DNA from: a bacterium
Lineage (GTDB): Bacteria > Chloroflexota > Dormibacteria > UBA8260 > Bog-877
Reading direction: 5' to 3'
DNA: 5,342 nucleotides
NCBI GenBank assembly: GCA_021817025.1
Contig: JAKAWF010000266.1
Location: forward strand, 1 to 5,342
Both the position numbers and the translations under genes were made by a program. Shown piece by piece: positions 1 to 5,342 of the stretch. Within the stretch, counting starts at the first letter, position 1. Each line of letters begins with the position of its first letter. The notes beneath the pieces are model-generated. The model was not told the DNA's origin. It made no database searches and was given only the letters and a program-made list of their open reading frames with translations.

Positions 1-1987
1 TGCTGACCACCGACACTGAGCGGGAACCAGCCGCAAGGCCCTTGGTAGTGGCGGCGACTCTGAGGTCGGGGTGGTCGACCCACCGGTTGAGTGCGGTGAC
101 GAACGGGGCTTGGGCCACTGCTCTCACGACGCTCTGCAGAGGAGCGAGGCGCGCGCCGAGGTCAGTGTTGGCTGCCCCCGCATGAGCTTGCCTACGCGCT
201 TGGCCCGCAGACGGCATGCCGGTCGCCGCGGGACCCGCTTCGGCGCCGTGTGGCACCATGGCCGCTGACGACTCCGCCCCCAGCCATGTGGGTTGGTCCG
301 AAGCCCCAACATGCTCCTCCGGATTGCTGGTCGACCCTATTCCCCAAGGAAGAAGTTGTTCGGCTGGACAGGCCTCGGGCAGATGTGGACCCATCCCATC
401 CTGGCGCAAATCCATGCCGGGCTCACCGGCGGTCCCTGGCTTATCCTCTGCTTCCCGGGAGGCCTTGCCGGCTTGGTCGGCTCCACGCTGCCGCTGGACG
501 GCCCTCTTGAGCTGGAGATCCAGCCGGCCAGCCAGGGAGGTCGGGATCAGGCCGGGCAGCGGCAGGAAGTCGGGATGCGCAGAGACGTCTAGATGCCTCA
601 TCTGCTTTCCACTGCTGAGGAGGGGGGTGAACCCAACGCTCTCGGCGCCCGTGATGCCCATGGCAATTGCCCAGTCCTGTCGGGTCCCCGATGGACCGTG
701 CAGCTCAATGAGTAGTGCGTGAGCCTCCACACACTGTGGCAGGCGTAGGTCCTCCGGCTGGTCAAAGCGTAGGCCCGTCAGGATCGGCGACCCATCGGGG
801 AGGCCCTCAACGGGTATACGGACATGTCCGTGAGAGGCGGCACCACCCGTGACACGTCCAGGAGTGAGGTCGCGAAAGTTGGCCAGGAACAGGCGTGTGT
901 CGGAAAACCTGACCCGACCGAGCTGGGGGGTGAACGAGGATCCACGGACAGGATCTTGAATTTCGCGCACGGCCTCCTCGCCCGCGCTGCCAAATTGCTC
1001 CTCGGAACACTTCGCCGGCCACCGCGCCTTCAATTCGTTGATGGCTCGCTCAGCGGGGTTCTCCCACGTGAAGTTCACCTCGCGGGGCTCGTACCCGTAG
1101 GTGAGGCAGCTGAGCAGGAAAGGGTCGCCATGATACGTTGCCAACCCATCATGACAGAGCACCAGCGGCGGGCGTACTCCGGATGCCGCCATGGAGTGAA
1201 CGACTTGTTGCACTACCTCATCGGTTTCGCGCCCGACCTCGATGGCAACAATCACAGGCGGCCTGCCCGCCACACCGACCACCACATGCTGCCATGTGGT
1301 CCGGAAGCGCCAGCGCTTCTGCTTTGGATCGTAGTGGGGCTGTTGAAGAGGCAGGCGCGTGCCATCGATCCCGCCCACGAGTCCGGACGCGTCGAGCTCC
1401 CGAAGCGGGCGGCTGGCTGTGTCAGTCAGCTTCAGCGGCATCGTGACATCGCGGCCGGCCAACCGATACAGGAATCCTTTCATGTCGGCGGAGTGCCGCA
1501 GGTGGCGGAACTCGTCGGGAGAGGCCCCAATCACGTCCGCCACCAGCTCCAAGTCCTGGTACATGCGGTCTGGCCCCGCCGCAAGGTCGGCGAGCAGCCG
1601 CTCGCCCGTCGGTGTCGCCATGGGTATCGATGCGATCCCGGCGAGGACTGCCAGGGTCCGCTTACCCGTTGTGCCTTTGGCCAAGCCTCGCAGCGACTCA
1701 GGGAGGGGCGCGGACGAGAGCTCCAGCAACCTAGCGATGTCAGCCGCAGTCATCTTCAGTTGGAGCCCTATCTCCACCACTCCCAGGCTGTGGCCGGACG
1801 AGAGATGGCTGGCCAGCAGCGCGCTGTAGGCCGTGAGCCAGCTCTCCGTGGCATCACGGTTGGGCGCCAACAACTCGACCCCACGGCAGCGCCAGAATTC
1901 GCCAGCGGCGTCGGCGATCTCACCTGCGCGGGTCACGGGGTTCCACCGTCGGCAGTGGTGGTCGACACCGCCTGATGGCCGTGTCAT
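1..1987 (-). CDS. Large DDE-transposase-like protein, 3' end beyond the window
   Basis: A single frame stays open from an ATG at 1987 to the left edge, giving 662 codons with no stop, so the gene is 3'-partial. The start is supported by a GAGGA ribosome site 6 nt upstream and an ATGA overlap with the preceding gene. Residues ~60-170 are mainly helical, with a possible HTH near 80-100. Residues ~200-345 look like an RNase H-fold DDE core: D208 in GGIDGTRLPL, D280 in LVLCHDGLATY and E313 in NPAERAINELKARW. The spacing is 71 residues between the Asps and 32 between D280 and E313. The DGT motif and the (A/V)ERA..LKARW motif resemble the IS5/PIF-Harbinger-like DDE_Tnp_4 group. Family placement is inferred from motifs only. 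Unusually, more than 300 residues follow the core: a second possibly folded region (~355-500), a Gly/Ala/Pro-rich linker (~500-610) and another helical stretch. It would act as DNA strand-transferase of a mobile element, or be a domesticated derivative. Confidence 0.72.
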   Translation of the reverse strand, partial: MTRPSGGVDHHCRRWNPVTRAGEIADAAGEFWRCRGVELLAPNRDATESWLTAYSALLASHLSSGHSLGVVEIGLQLKMTAADIARLLELSSAPLPESLRGLAKGTTGKRTLAVLAGIASIPMATPTGERLLADLAAGPDRMYQDLELVADVIGASPDEFRHLRHSADMKGFLYRLAGRDVTMPLKLTDTASRPLRELDASGLVGGIDGTRLPLQQPHYDPKQKRWRFRTTWQHVVVGVAGRPPVIVAIEVGRETDEVVQQVVHSMAASGVRPPLVLCHDGLATYHGDPFLLSCLTYGYEPREVNFTWENPAERAINELKARWPAKCSEEQFGSAGEEAVREIQDPVRGSSFTPQLGRVRFSDTRLFLANFRDLTPGRVTGGAASHGHVRIPVEGLPDGSPILTGLRFDQPEDLRLPQCVEAHALLIELHGPSGTRQDWAIAMGITGAESVGFTPLLSSGKQMRHLDVSAHPDFLPLPGLIPTSLAGRLDLQLKRAVQRQRGADQAGKASREAEDKPGTAGEPGMDLRQDGMGPHLPEACPAEQLLPWGIGSTSNPEEHVGASDQPTWLGAESSAAMVPHGAEAGPAATGMPSAGQARRQAHAGAANTDLGARLAPLQSVVRAVAQAPFVTALNRWVDHPDLRVAATTKGLAAGSRSVSVVS

Positions 1988-2433
1988 TGCTCTTCCTCAA
2001 GCAGTGGCCATAGGCAGTCTTCAGCGATCATCACCGGGAAGCGTCGGCGGTAGTGCTTGGGCGGCTTTCTCGGAGTGTGGACGGGCGGCACCTTGCGGGG
2101 AAGGTCGGCTCGGAGCCGGCGGACCTGTTCCTCGTTGGTCTGGTGGTTCATGCAGCGGTTCAGCCGCCTGGCAAGCTTCTCGTTGCCGATTCGGCTGTAC
2201 AGTGGCAGCCAATGCTGGATCAGTGCCGCCTGGAGGTACCGCTCAAAACCCCAGACGTGGAGTCCGGCAGCCGACAGGGGGGCGGCCTGACGACTCAAAG
2301 GGCCGGCTCGGTGTCGCCCCACGGCTGCTGAAGGTAACGGGGTGTTACCCTCATCATTCGTGGGGGCGCTGTCATCACCCTCCCGCTGTGTGAGGTTGGC
2401 TCTTTGACGCTGCCCCGAAGGCGCCTCGCTCAT
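1984..2433 (-). CDS. Conserved-position small protein of unknown function (149 aa)
   Basis: I do not recognise the family. The first ~50 residues are polar and probably disordered (Ser/Pro/Gln/Arg-rich). A central segment, about residues 56-112, looks folded and helical: it begins GLHVWGFERYLQAALIQHW and continues through a Leu/Arg-rich stretch. The tail (~112-132) is strongly basic with Lys/Arg/Pro, ending in an acidic LLEEEQ. No signal peptide or membrane segment is visible, so it is probably cytoplasmic and may contact DNA through the basic tail. It overlaps the ParB-like gene by ATGA at its start and the DDE gene by ATGA at its end, which argues strongly that it is real and works with them. 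Its own GAGG ribosome site sits 10 nt before the ATG, inside a palindrome (2442-2456). Inference: accessory subunit or regulator of the DDE protein. Confidence 0.75.
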   Translation of the reverse strand: MSEAPSGQRQRANLTQREGDDSAPTNDEGNTPLPSAAVGRHRAGPLSRQAAPLSAAGLHVWGFERYLQAALIQHWLPLYSRIGNEKLARRLNRCMNHQTNEEQVRRLRADLPRKVPPVHTPRKPPKHYRRRFPVMIAEDCLWPLLEEEQ

Positions 2434-3527
2434 GGTTTTCGCGCCTCTGAGAGGCGAGCTACAGCCTGGTTGACTGCTGCCATAGCCACCCTCAGCTCTG
2501 CAGCCAGGGCGCTGAGTTCACTCGAGTTGAGCAGGGGCGCCAGATGCTTCACCTCCTCGAGCACCGCGACTGCTCTCCGCTGCAGCGATCCTTCGCGAAA
2601 GTCCTTGAAGTGGCGGCGCCGTCCGCCGAGACTGCGGGAAAATGACTTCTCGTGGACTCCTAACTCGGCGGCTGCCAGCTTGCCGGACCCGATTGCTTCC
2701 CCGAAAAGCTTGTAAGCGCGGCTCTTGTCCTCGCCCTGCATCGGTCGTCGAAGGACGTTCTCAGCCAGCGGCACAAGAGCGGCGCGCCTGGAAGGAAGCG
2801 CGGGGAACGCTCGGCATGGCACCTCGGTCCACCCGAGGCTGCGTACCGCCGAAAGGCGCGACCGCCCGGCCAGCAGCCTATATCCACCTCCGGACTGCTC
2901 CTCCACCGTGAGCGGATGGAGAAGTCCCAACTCAAGGATGGAGCGCACCAGAGCCGGCCAGGCTGGGCTCGTACCCGGGAGCGACACGGGCAGCTGAATG
3001 AGATCAACGGGGACGCTTCGGAACTCAGGAGGGGACGGATCTGCAGCCTCTGCCCAGAGGGGAAGCGCTTCTGTGCCTGAGATTCCCGCTCCCAACTCAC
3101 TGGCGGCAGGGCCAGGCCAGGGCATCGCGGTCGGATCGCCAGGCTCCGTCGGAACCGGATCGGATCGCGGCGCCGATGGACCCAGTCGGGGTGATTCCCC
3201 GACGGTATCGTTCTCTCGCTGGAGCGGCGCCAGCCCCAAGAGTGCAGGGGATCCGTCCGATGTGTTGACGGCAGCGATCGAGCCTCCCCTTCCAGGGTGC
3301 ACCTCCTGGCCGCAGGGCTGCGAGTCAGAGTGGGTCTGACAGGGTGAAGCGTCCGAGAACAGGTCGTCCATCCCACCATCTGTTGCAGCCAGCGCGGAGG
3401 TGCCGACGGCGGGCCGGCCAGTTTGCCTGCGCGGCCGCTGGCCCTCGGAGCCCCCGCAGCGCATGGTCGCCACCTGATCACCCTGGGACTCTGCCAGCCT
3501 TGGGAAGGGTTCGTCAGTGCGCATCAT
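2430..3527 (-). CDS. ParB-like nuclease/partition-domain protein with HTH
   Basis: Of 365 residues, the first ~165 are low-complexity (Gly/Ser/Pro/Ala/Glu-rich) and probably disordered. A ParB N-terminal-type domain follows at ~168-262: VPVDLIQLP, a helix with LVRSILELGLLHPLTVEE, then YRLLAGRSRLSAVRSLGW and TEVP, and finally LAENVLRRPMQGEDKSRAYK, matching the ENxxRxxxxxxExxRAY pattern of ParB proteins. An HTH follows at ~282-302 (KLAAAELGVHEKSFSRSL), then a helical C-terminus. The usual GERR box reads GRSR (221-224), so CTP handling may differ or be lost. No ParA partner is present in the window. The ATG at 3527 has GAGGTG 7 nt upstream and overlaps the stop of the previous gene by ATGA; a second ATG follows at once. 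Role by family: sequence-specific DNA binding or clamp-like spreading. The context suggests service to a mobile element rather than replicon partition. Confidence 0.82.
   Translation of the reverse strand: MMRTDEPFPRLAESQGDQVATMRCGGSEGQRPRRQTGRPAVGTSALAATDGGMDDLFSDASPCQTHSDSQPCGQEVHPGRGGSIAAVNTSDGSPALLGLAPLQRENDTVGESPRLGPSAPRSDPVPTEPGDPTAMPWPGPAASELGAGISGTEALPLWAEAADPSPPEFRSVPVDLIQLPVSLPGTSPAWPALVRSILELGLLHPLTVEEQSGGGYRLLAGRSRLSAVRSLGWTEVPCRAFPALPSRRAALVPLAENVLRRPMQGEDKSRAYKLFGEAIGSGKLAAAELGVHEKSFSRSLGGRRRHFKDFREGSLQRRAVAVLEEVKHLAPLLNSSELSALAAELRVAMAAVNQAVARLSEARKP
2442..2456. promoter_or_regulatory. Perfect 15-bp palindrome over a ribosome binding site
   Basis: CGCCTCT-g-AGAGGCG is a perfect 7-bp inverted repeat around one base. 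It lies in the last codons of the ParB-like gene. On the mRNA its 3' arm contains GAGG, the only plausible ribosome site for the 149-residue protein, 10 nt before that ATG. Folded RNA would hide the site until ribosomes translating the ParB-like frame melt it, a standard mechanism of translational coupling. With so short a loop the RNA hairpin would have to open at the centre, and a DNA-binding role is also possible. Confidence 0.4.
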
Positions 3528-3925
3528 CTCGTCGCACCTCGCCTGGCGGTGGCACTCAAGCGCTGCCGTTGATTTGGTGGCAGCTGGCGATTCCCTCTGG
3601 AGACGTCGGGTCCGTTTGCTCTACCGGACGCTCCCGCCTTGGTGCTCATCCGGCCAGCGGACGACAGTGCGGCGACAGGTTGCGCCCTGGTTGCGACTGA
3701 GGCAGTTGGTACTGGCTGGTCTGTGTGCGCGTCAACGTAGGCGCGCACCGCATCTGCCGCGATGAGAACTCGTCGCCCGAGCCTCGTAATTGGGAGCTCT
3801 CCGTGGGCGATAGGGGACTTGTATAGCCAAGCGCGGCTCACGCCCCCAAGGGCATGGCACGTCTCCTCAATGTTCAGCAGGATGCGCAGCGGCTCCCGAC
3901 TCTCAACCGCGCTGCGAGCCGTCAC
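3524..3925 (-). CDS. Excisionase-type (HTH_17, MerR-like) DNA-binding protein
   Basis: This 133-residue protein has a clear HTH_17/excisionase-like domain at residues ~16-66. LLNIEETCHALGGVSRAWLY is the helix-turn-helix. It is followed by a wing containing HGELPITRLGRRVLI and then ADAVRAYVDA, a pattern shared by Xis proteins and small MerR-like regulators. Such proteins bind DNA at attachment sites or promoters, bending it or controlling transcription. After the domain, residues ~70-133 form an Ala/Arg/Gly/Gln-rich basic tail that is probably disordered and longer than usual for this group. The GTG start at 3925 is chosen because GGAGAG lies 5 nt upstream and the domain begins shortly after it. 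It is the first gene of the coupled array and overlaps the ParB-like gene by ATGA. It could be directionality factor, autoregulator, or both; no integrase is seen in the window. Confidence 0.82.
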   Translation of the reverse strand: MTARSAVESREPLRILLNIEETCHALGGVSRAWLYKSPIAHGELPITRLGRRVLIAADAVRAYVDAHTDQPVPTASVATRAQPVAALSSAGRMSTKAGASGRANGPDVSRGNRQLPPNQRQRLSATARRGATR

Positions 3926-4025
3926 GCCAGCTCTCCGCTACCACCAGCAGTGCGACAGCGGCTGATGCTGCCGCGTCGGCTCCAGGGCTTCAAGCACAGG
4001 TGGTGGCGCGGGCGCCGGCTAGCGC

Positions 4026-4050
4026 GAGAGTGGATCCCGGGTCCGCTCTC
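4026..4050. promoter_or_regulatory. 25-bp imperfect palindrome, candidate operator of the gene array
   Basis: GAGAGTGGATCC-c-GGGTCCGCTCTC matches its own reverse complement at 10 of 12 arm positions; both mismatches would be G:U pairs in RNA. It lies 101-125 bp upstream of the GTG of the Xis-like gene, where the array promoter is expected, and next to a second GC-rich dyad centred on GCCGGC (4007-4026). A dimeric regulator such as the Xis-like or ParB-like protein could bind here. I see no good -35/-10 pair nearby, so the promoter itself is not placed. Confidence 0.35.
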
Positions 4051-4505
4051 CGGATTGGTGGCTCGCGGAGTGACTGGTATGTACCCTTCGTACGTCAGGG
4101 AGACCCATCTGATACCTAAGCCAGTGCGCACAACGAGGGTGCCACGGTTCGGTCCAGAGACGTCCAGATGACCCGGGGCGTAGTGGATCGATGGGAGCGG
4201 TACGGCCACTTCTCGGCAGTCCGCCTGACGGTTGTGCGACATGGGCGATGGCACTGACAGCTGGCTTCCGCGCGCCGTGCGGCTGTGGCGGAAACTCTTG
4301 GGAGGCATGCTGCCAGCCAACATCAGGGCCCTGCGTTCGAAGACGGGTGCCGGGTACGGCACGGAAACGACAGGTTGTCGGACGCCACGTGCGTGAGGGT
4401 GCGCACCGCAGCGCCTTGCAACCGCAAGCGGCCATGCGCGACATGGAGATGCGTCGTCCGGCGGTGGTGTCTGCACGCTGATCCGGCGAGGAGCTGTTCT
4501 TGTGC

Positions 4506-4533
4506 TTGTTGCGGCGGAAGGTCGTGCCATAGT
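4506..4533 (+). promoter_or_regulatory. Weak sigma70-like promoter candidate, plus strand
   Basis: TTGTTG (4506-4511) and CATAGT (4528-4533) are separated by 16 bp, a fair match to a housekeeping promoter. It would read away from the array. Only short doubtful frames follow it, for example plus 4571-4798, 75 codons with no clear ribosome site, so the call is tentative. Confidence 0.15.
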
Positions 4534-4803
4534 CCCAAGGTACAGGCTGTGGAACGACATATGAGCGACAATGTCCCGCGGGGCGTTGCAGATGAGTGAA
4601 GTGCTCGAGATGCAACACAAGCTTCCCGCCTTCGGCAGCGAGTTGCTGACGCACCTGAGATCGAGTGCGGCGGACAGGGCGACCCGGCGATCAGCAACTC
4701 GGGTCCCTGAGGATGCGCCGAGGGCGCTCACGGGGAGTATTTCTGGGCGGCCTGGACGGGTCAAGGTTCGGCGGGCGGTCTGCCACCCGCAGCGATAGGC
4801 CCA

Positions 4804-4841
4804 CCACATCGAGCAACCACCTGCACACGCCGCCACATCGA
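4804..4841. repeat. Pair of 9-bp direct repeats (CCACATCGA)
   Basis: CCACATCGA occurs at 4804-4812 and 4833-4841, 29 bp apart. Extended leftwards, the two copies agree at 11 of 12 bases (CCACCACATCGA against CCGCCACATCGA). Two phased copies near an AT-rich stretch could be protein-binding sites, but a pair this short may be chance. Confidence 0.2.
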
Positions 4842-4856
4842 TGCTGAGCGCAAGCC

Positions 4857-4865
4857 TGATATACT
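4857..4865 (+). promoter_or_regulatory. Extended -10 element candidate, plus strand
   Basis: TGATATACT fits the TGnTATAAT extended -10 form with one mismatch and is unusually AT-rich for this window. No -35 is visible, and no convincing plus-strand gene lies downstream, only very short frames. Confidence 0.15.
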
Positions 4866-5030
4866 GAAGGCGGGGCGTCGGCCGTGCGGCAGCATCTGAG
4901 CGCGTGCCCCTCGCGGCGTGGTGGTTGATGGGCGATCGGTGGAGAGCCATGGGACCACCCTACAGCCAAAACAGTGGCAAATAAGTATCAAAGGCCGCGG
5001 ACCTTCGCGCTGGTGCCCGTGACGGCATCG

Positions 5031-5225
5031 TCAGTTTGAGGCCGTGAGCCGCCGGTAACGGTAATAACCGGTGGCTCCAGACATGGCATTTCCGGCACCG
5101 CAGACCCGTGCCAGCCGCTCCCGCGCCTGAAGCCGAGTCAAGTGGGCCCCGAGCCCCAGCCCCACCGTGGCCGGTTCGTCCCGCCCGACAATGAGCCCGT
5201 CACTCCGGCCCAAGCGGTCGGCCAC
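5031..5225 (-). CDS. Doubtful 64-codon ORF, possible gene remnant
   Basis: This GTG-initiated frame has about 77% G/C at third positions and a mixed composition more protein-like than frames in the neighbouring stretch. It includes a helical-looking GAHLTRLQARERLARVCGAG segment. No family is recognised. The start is weak: GAAGG is only 2 nt from the GTG, and a TAG lies in frame six codons upstream. That same frame is open again from the TAG at 5241 to the right edge, so this may be the tail of a broken gene. Its last codons overlap the 5046-5077 inverted repeat, which could instead mean the DNA is non-coding. Confidence 0.25.
   Translation of the reverse strand: MADRLGRSDGLIVGRDEPATVGLGLGAHLTRLQARERLARVCGAGNAMSGATGYYRYRRLTASN
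5046..5077. repeat. 32-bp inverted repeat with 11-bp arms
   Basis: GAGCCGCCGGT (5046-5056) and ACCGGTGGCTC (5067-5077) are inverted copies matching at 10 of 11 positions; the odd pair would be G:U in RNA. They flank a 10-bp centre, AACGGTAATA, which is AT-rich against its surroundings. The strongest stem-loop I found in the window, it could be a DNA site for a dimeric protein, a recombination core (two arms around a short spacer) or an RNA hairpin. It overlaps the end of the doubtful 5031-5225 ORF and has no T-tract, so a simple terminator is unlikely. Confidence 0.45.
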
Positions 5226-5265
5226 GGCCTTCGTCGATCCCTAGGTTGACCTGCTGCGACGCGTT

Positions 5266-5294
5266 GGCCTGGGGAGATCTCCAAGCCCAGGGCC
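5266..5294. repeat. Nested dyad around GGAGATCTCC near the right edge
   Basis: A perfect 10-bp palindrome GGAGATCTCC (5273-5282) lies between GGCCTGGG (5266-5273) and CCCAGGGCC (5286-5294), which pair with one bulge. The word GATCTCC recurs at 5306-5312, exactly 30 bp after its first copy. This looks like a protein-binding cluster, but what it would control lies outside or is unclear. Confidence 0.25.
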
Positions 5295-5342
5295 GGGTGT
5301 ACAGTGATCTCCGGCCAACCCCACCAGCAAGTTCACAGAGCG

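Larger units (their letters stand above)
3926..5030. other. About 1.1 kb without a supportable gene, upstream of the array
   Basis: None of the six frames gives a convincing protein. The longest, minus 4950-3922 (342 codons), even ends with a GTGA overlap on the Xis-like start. However, its product has only 15 Asp/Glu against 47 Arg/Lys and about 12 Cys, which fits non-coding or shadow DNA. Other frames give Arg/Pro/Cys-rich strings broken by stops. The stretch holds several palindromes (4026-4050, 4124-4131, 4398-4407), a pair of CCACATCGA repeats and an AT-rich patch at about 4965-4992. It may be a long control region, an element end, or a decayed gene. Confidence 0.5.

Noticed and set aside
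824..1975. A 383-codon plus-strand open frame.
   Set aside because: It is antisense to the DDE-like gene. The minus frame has transposase motifs, a good ribosome site and coupling to its neighbours, while the plus product is a His/Arg/Gln-rich shadow without recognisable motifs.
1833..2393. A 186-codon plus-strand frame.
   Set aside because: Antisense to the start of the DDE gene and the 149-residue gene; composition is shadow-like (Gly/Ser/Arg/Cys/Trp).
2660..3481. A 273-codon minus-strand frame inside the ParB-like gene.
   Set aside because: Out-of-frame shadow of the ParB-like gene, very rich in Arg, Pro, Ser and Trp; the overlapping frame carries the recognisable ParB and HTH motifs.
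581..4170. A near-identical 15-mer, AGAGACGTC(T/C)AGATG, at 581-595 and 4156-4170.
   Set aside because: One such pair is expected by chance in a window of this size, and the first copy lies within coding sequence.
4347..4362. Small hairpin GTGCCG-GGTA-CGGCAC.
   Set aside because: A 6-bp GC-rich stem is common by chance in DNA of this composition, and no gene or T-tract adjoins it.
4571..4798. A 75-codon plus-strand frame with a protein-like beginning.
   Set aside because: No ribosome site before any of its ATGs, and after about 25 residues it becomes an Arg/Pro/Ser string without features.
3922..4950. A 342-codon minus-strand frame as a fifth array gene.
   Set aside because: Despite an AGGG near its ATG and a GTGA overlap at its end, the composition (few Asp/Glu, 13% Arg, many Cys) is not that of a real protein. 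Kept only as part of the unexplained stretch.

Overview
The window reads as high-GC bacterial DNA, most likely from an actinobacterium (Streptomyces-like). The grounds are the overall G+C richness, the G/C-biased third codon positions of the recognisable genes, GTG start use, and GAGG-type ribosome binding sites. Species, and whether this is plasmid, phage or chromosome, cannot be told from the sequence alone.

All convincing coding lies on the minus strand, in one compact array covering about 1-3925. In transcription order it encodes: a small DNA-binding protein of the excisionase/MerR-like (HTH_17) type (3925-3524); a 365-residue protein with a C-terminally placed ParB-type domain plus HTH (3527-2430); a 149-residue protein of unknown family (2433-1984); and a very large protein with a DDE-transposase-like core (1987 running off the left edge, 662 codons without a stop). 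Each of the three junctions is the same 4-base ATGA overlap, so stop and next start are interlocked. This implies one mRNA, coupled translation and probably matched dosage. The combination of an Xis-like HTH protein, a ParB-like protein, an unknown small protein and a DDE protein is not a layout I recognise. The simplest inference is the core of a transposon or other mobile element whose transposase works with DNA-binding helpers.

Upstream of the array, 3926 to about 5030 holds no gene I can support. A 342-codon open frame exists there but has an unprotein-like composition. The stretch carries dyad symmetries, the best being a 25-bp imperfect palindrome at 4026-4050, about 100 bp before the first start codon, a natural place for an operator or an element end. 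The right end, 5031-5342, has one doubtful 64-codon minus-strand ORF, a strong 32-bp inverted repeat (5046-5077) and a second dyad (5266-5294).

The left part of the window also has a 383-codon plus-strand frame. It is the antisense shadow of the DDE gene and is not annotated.
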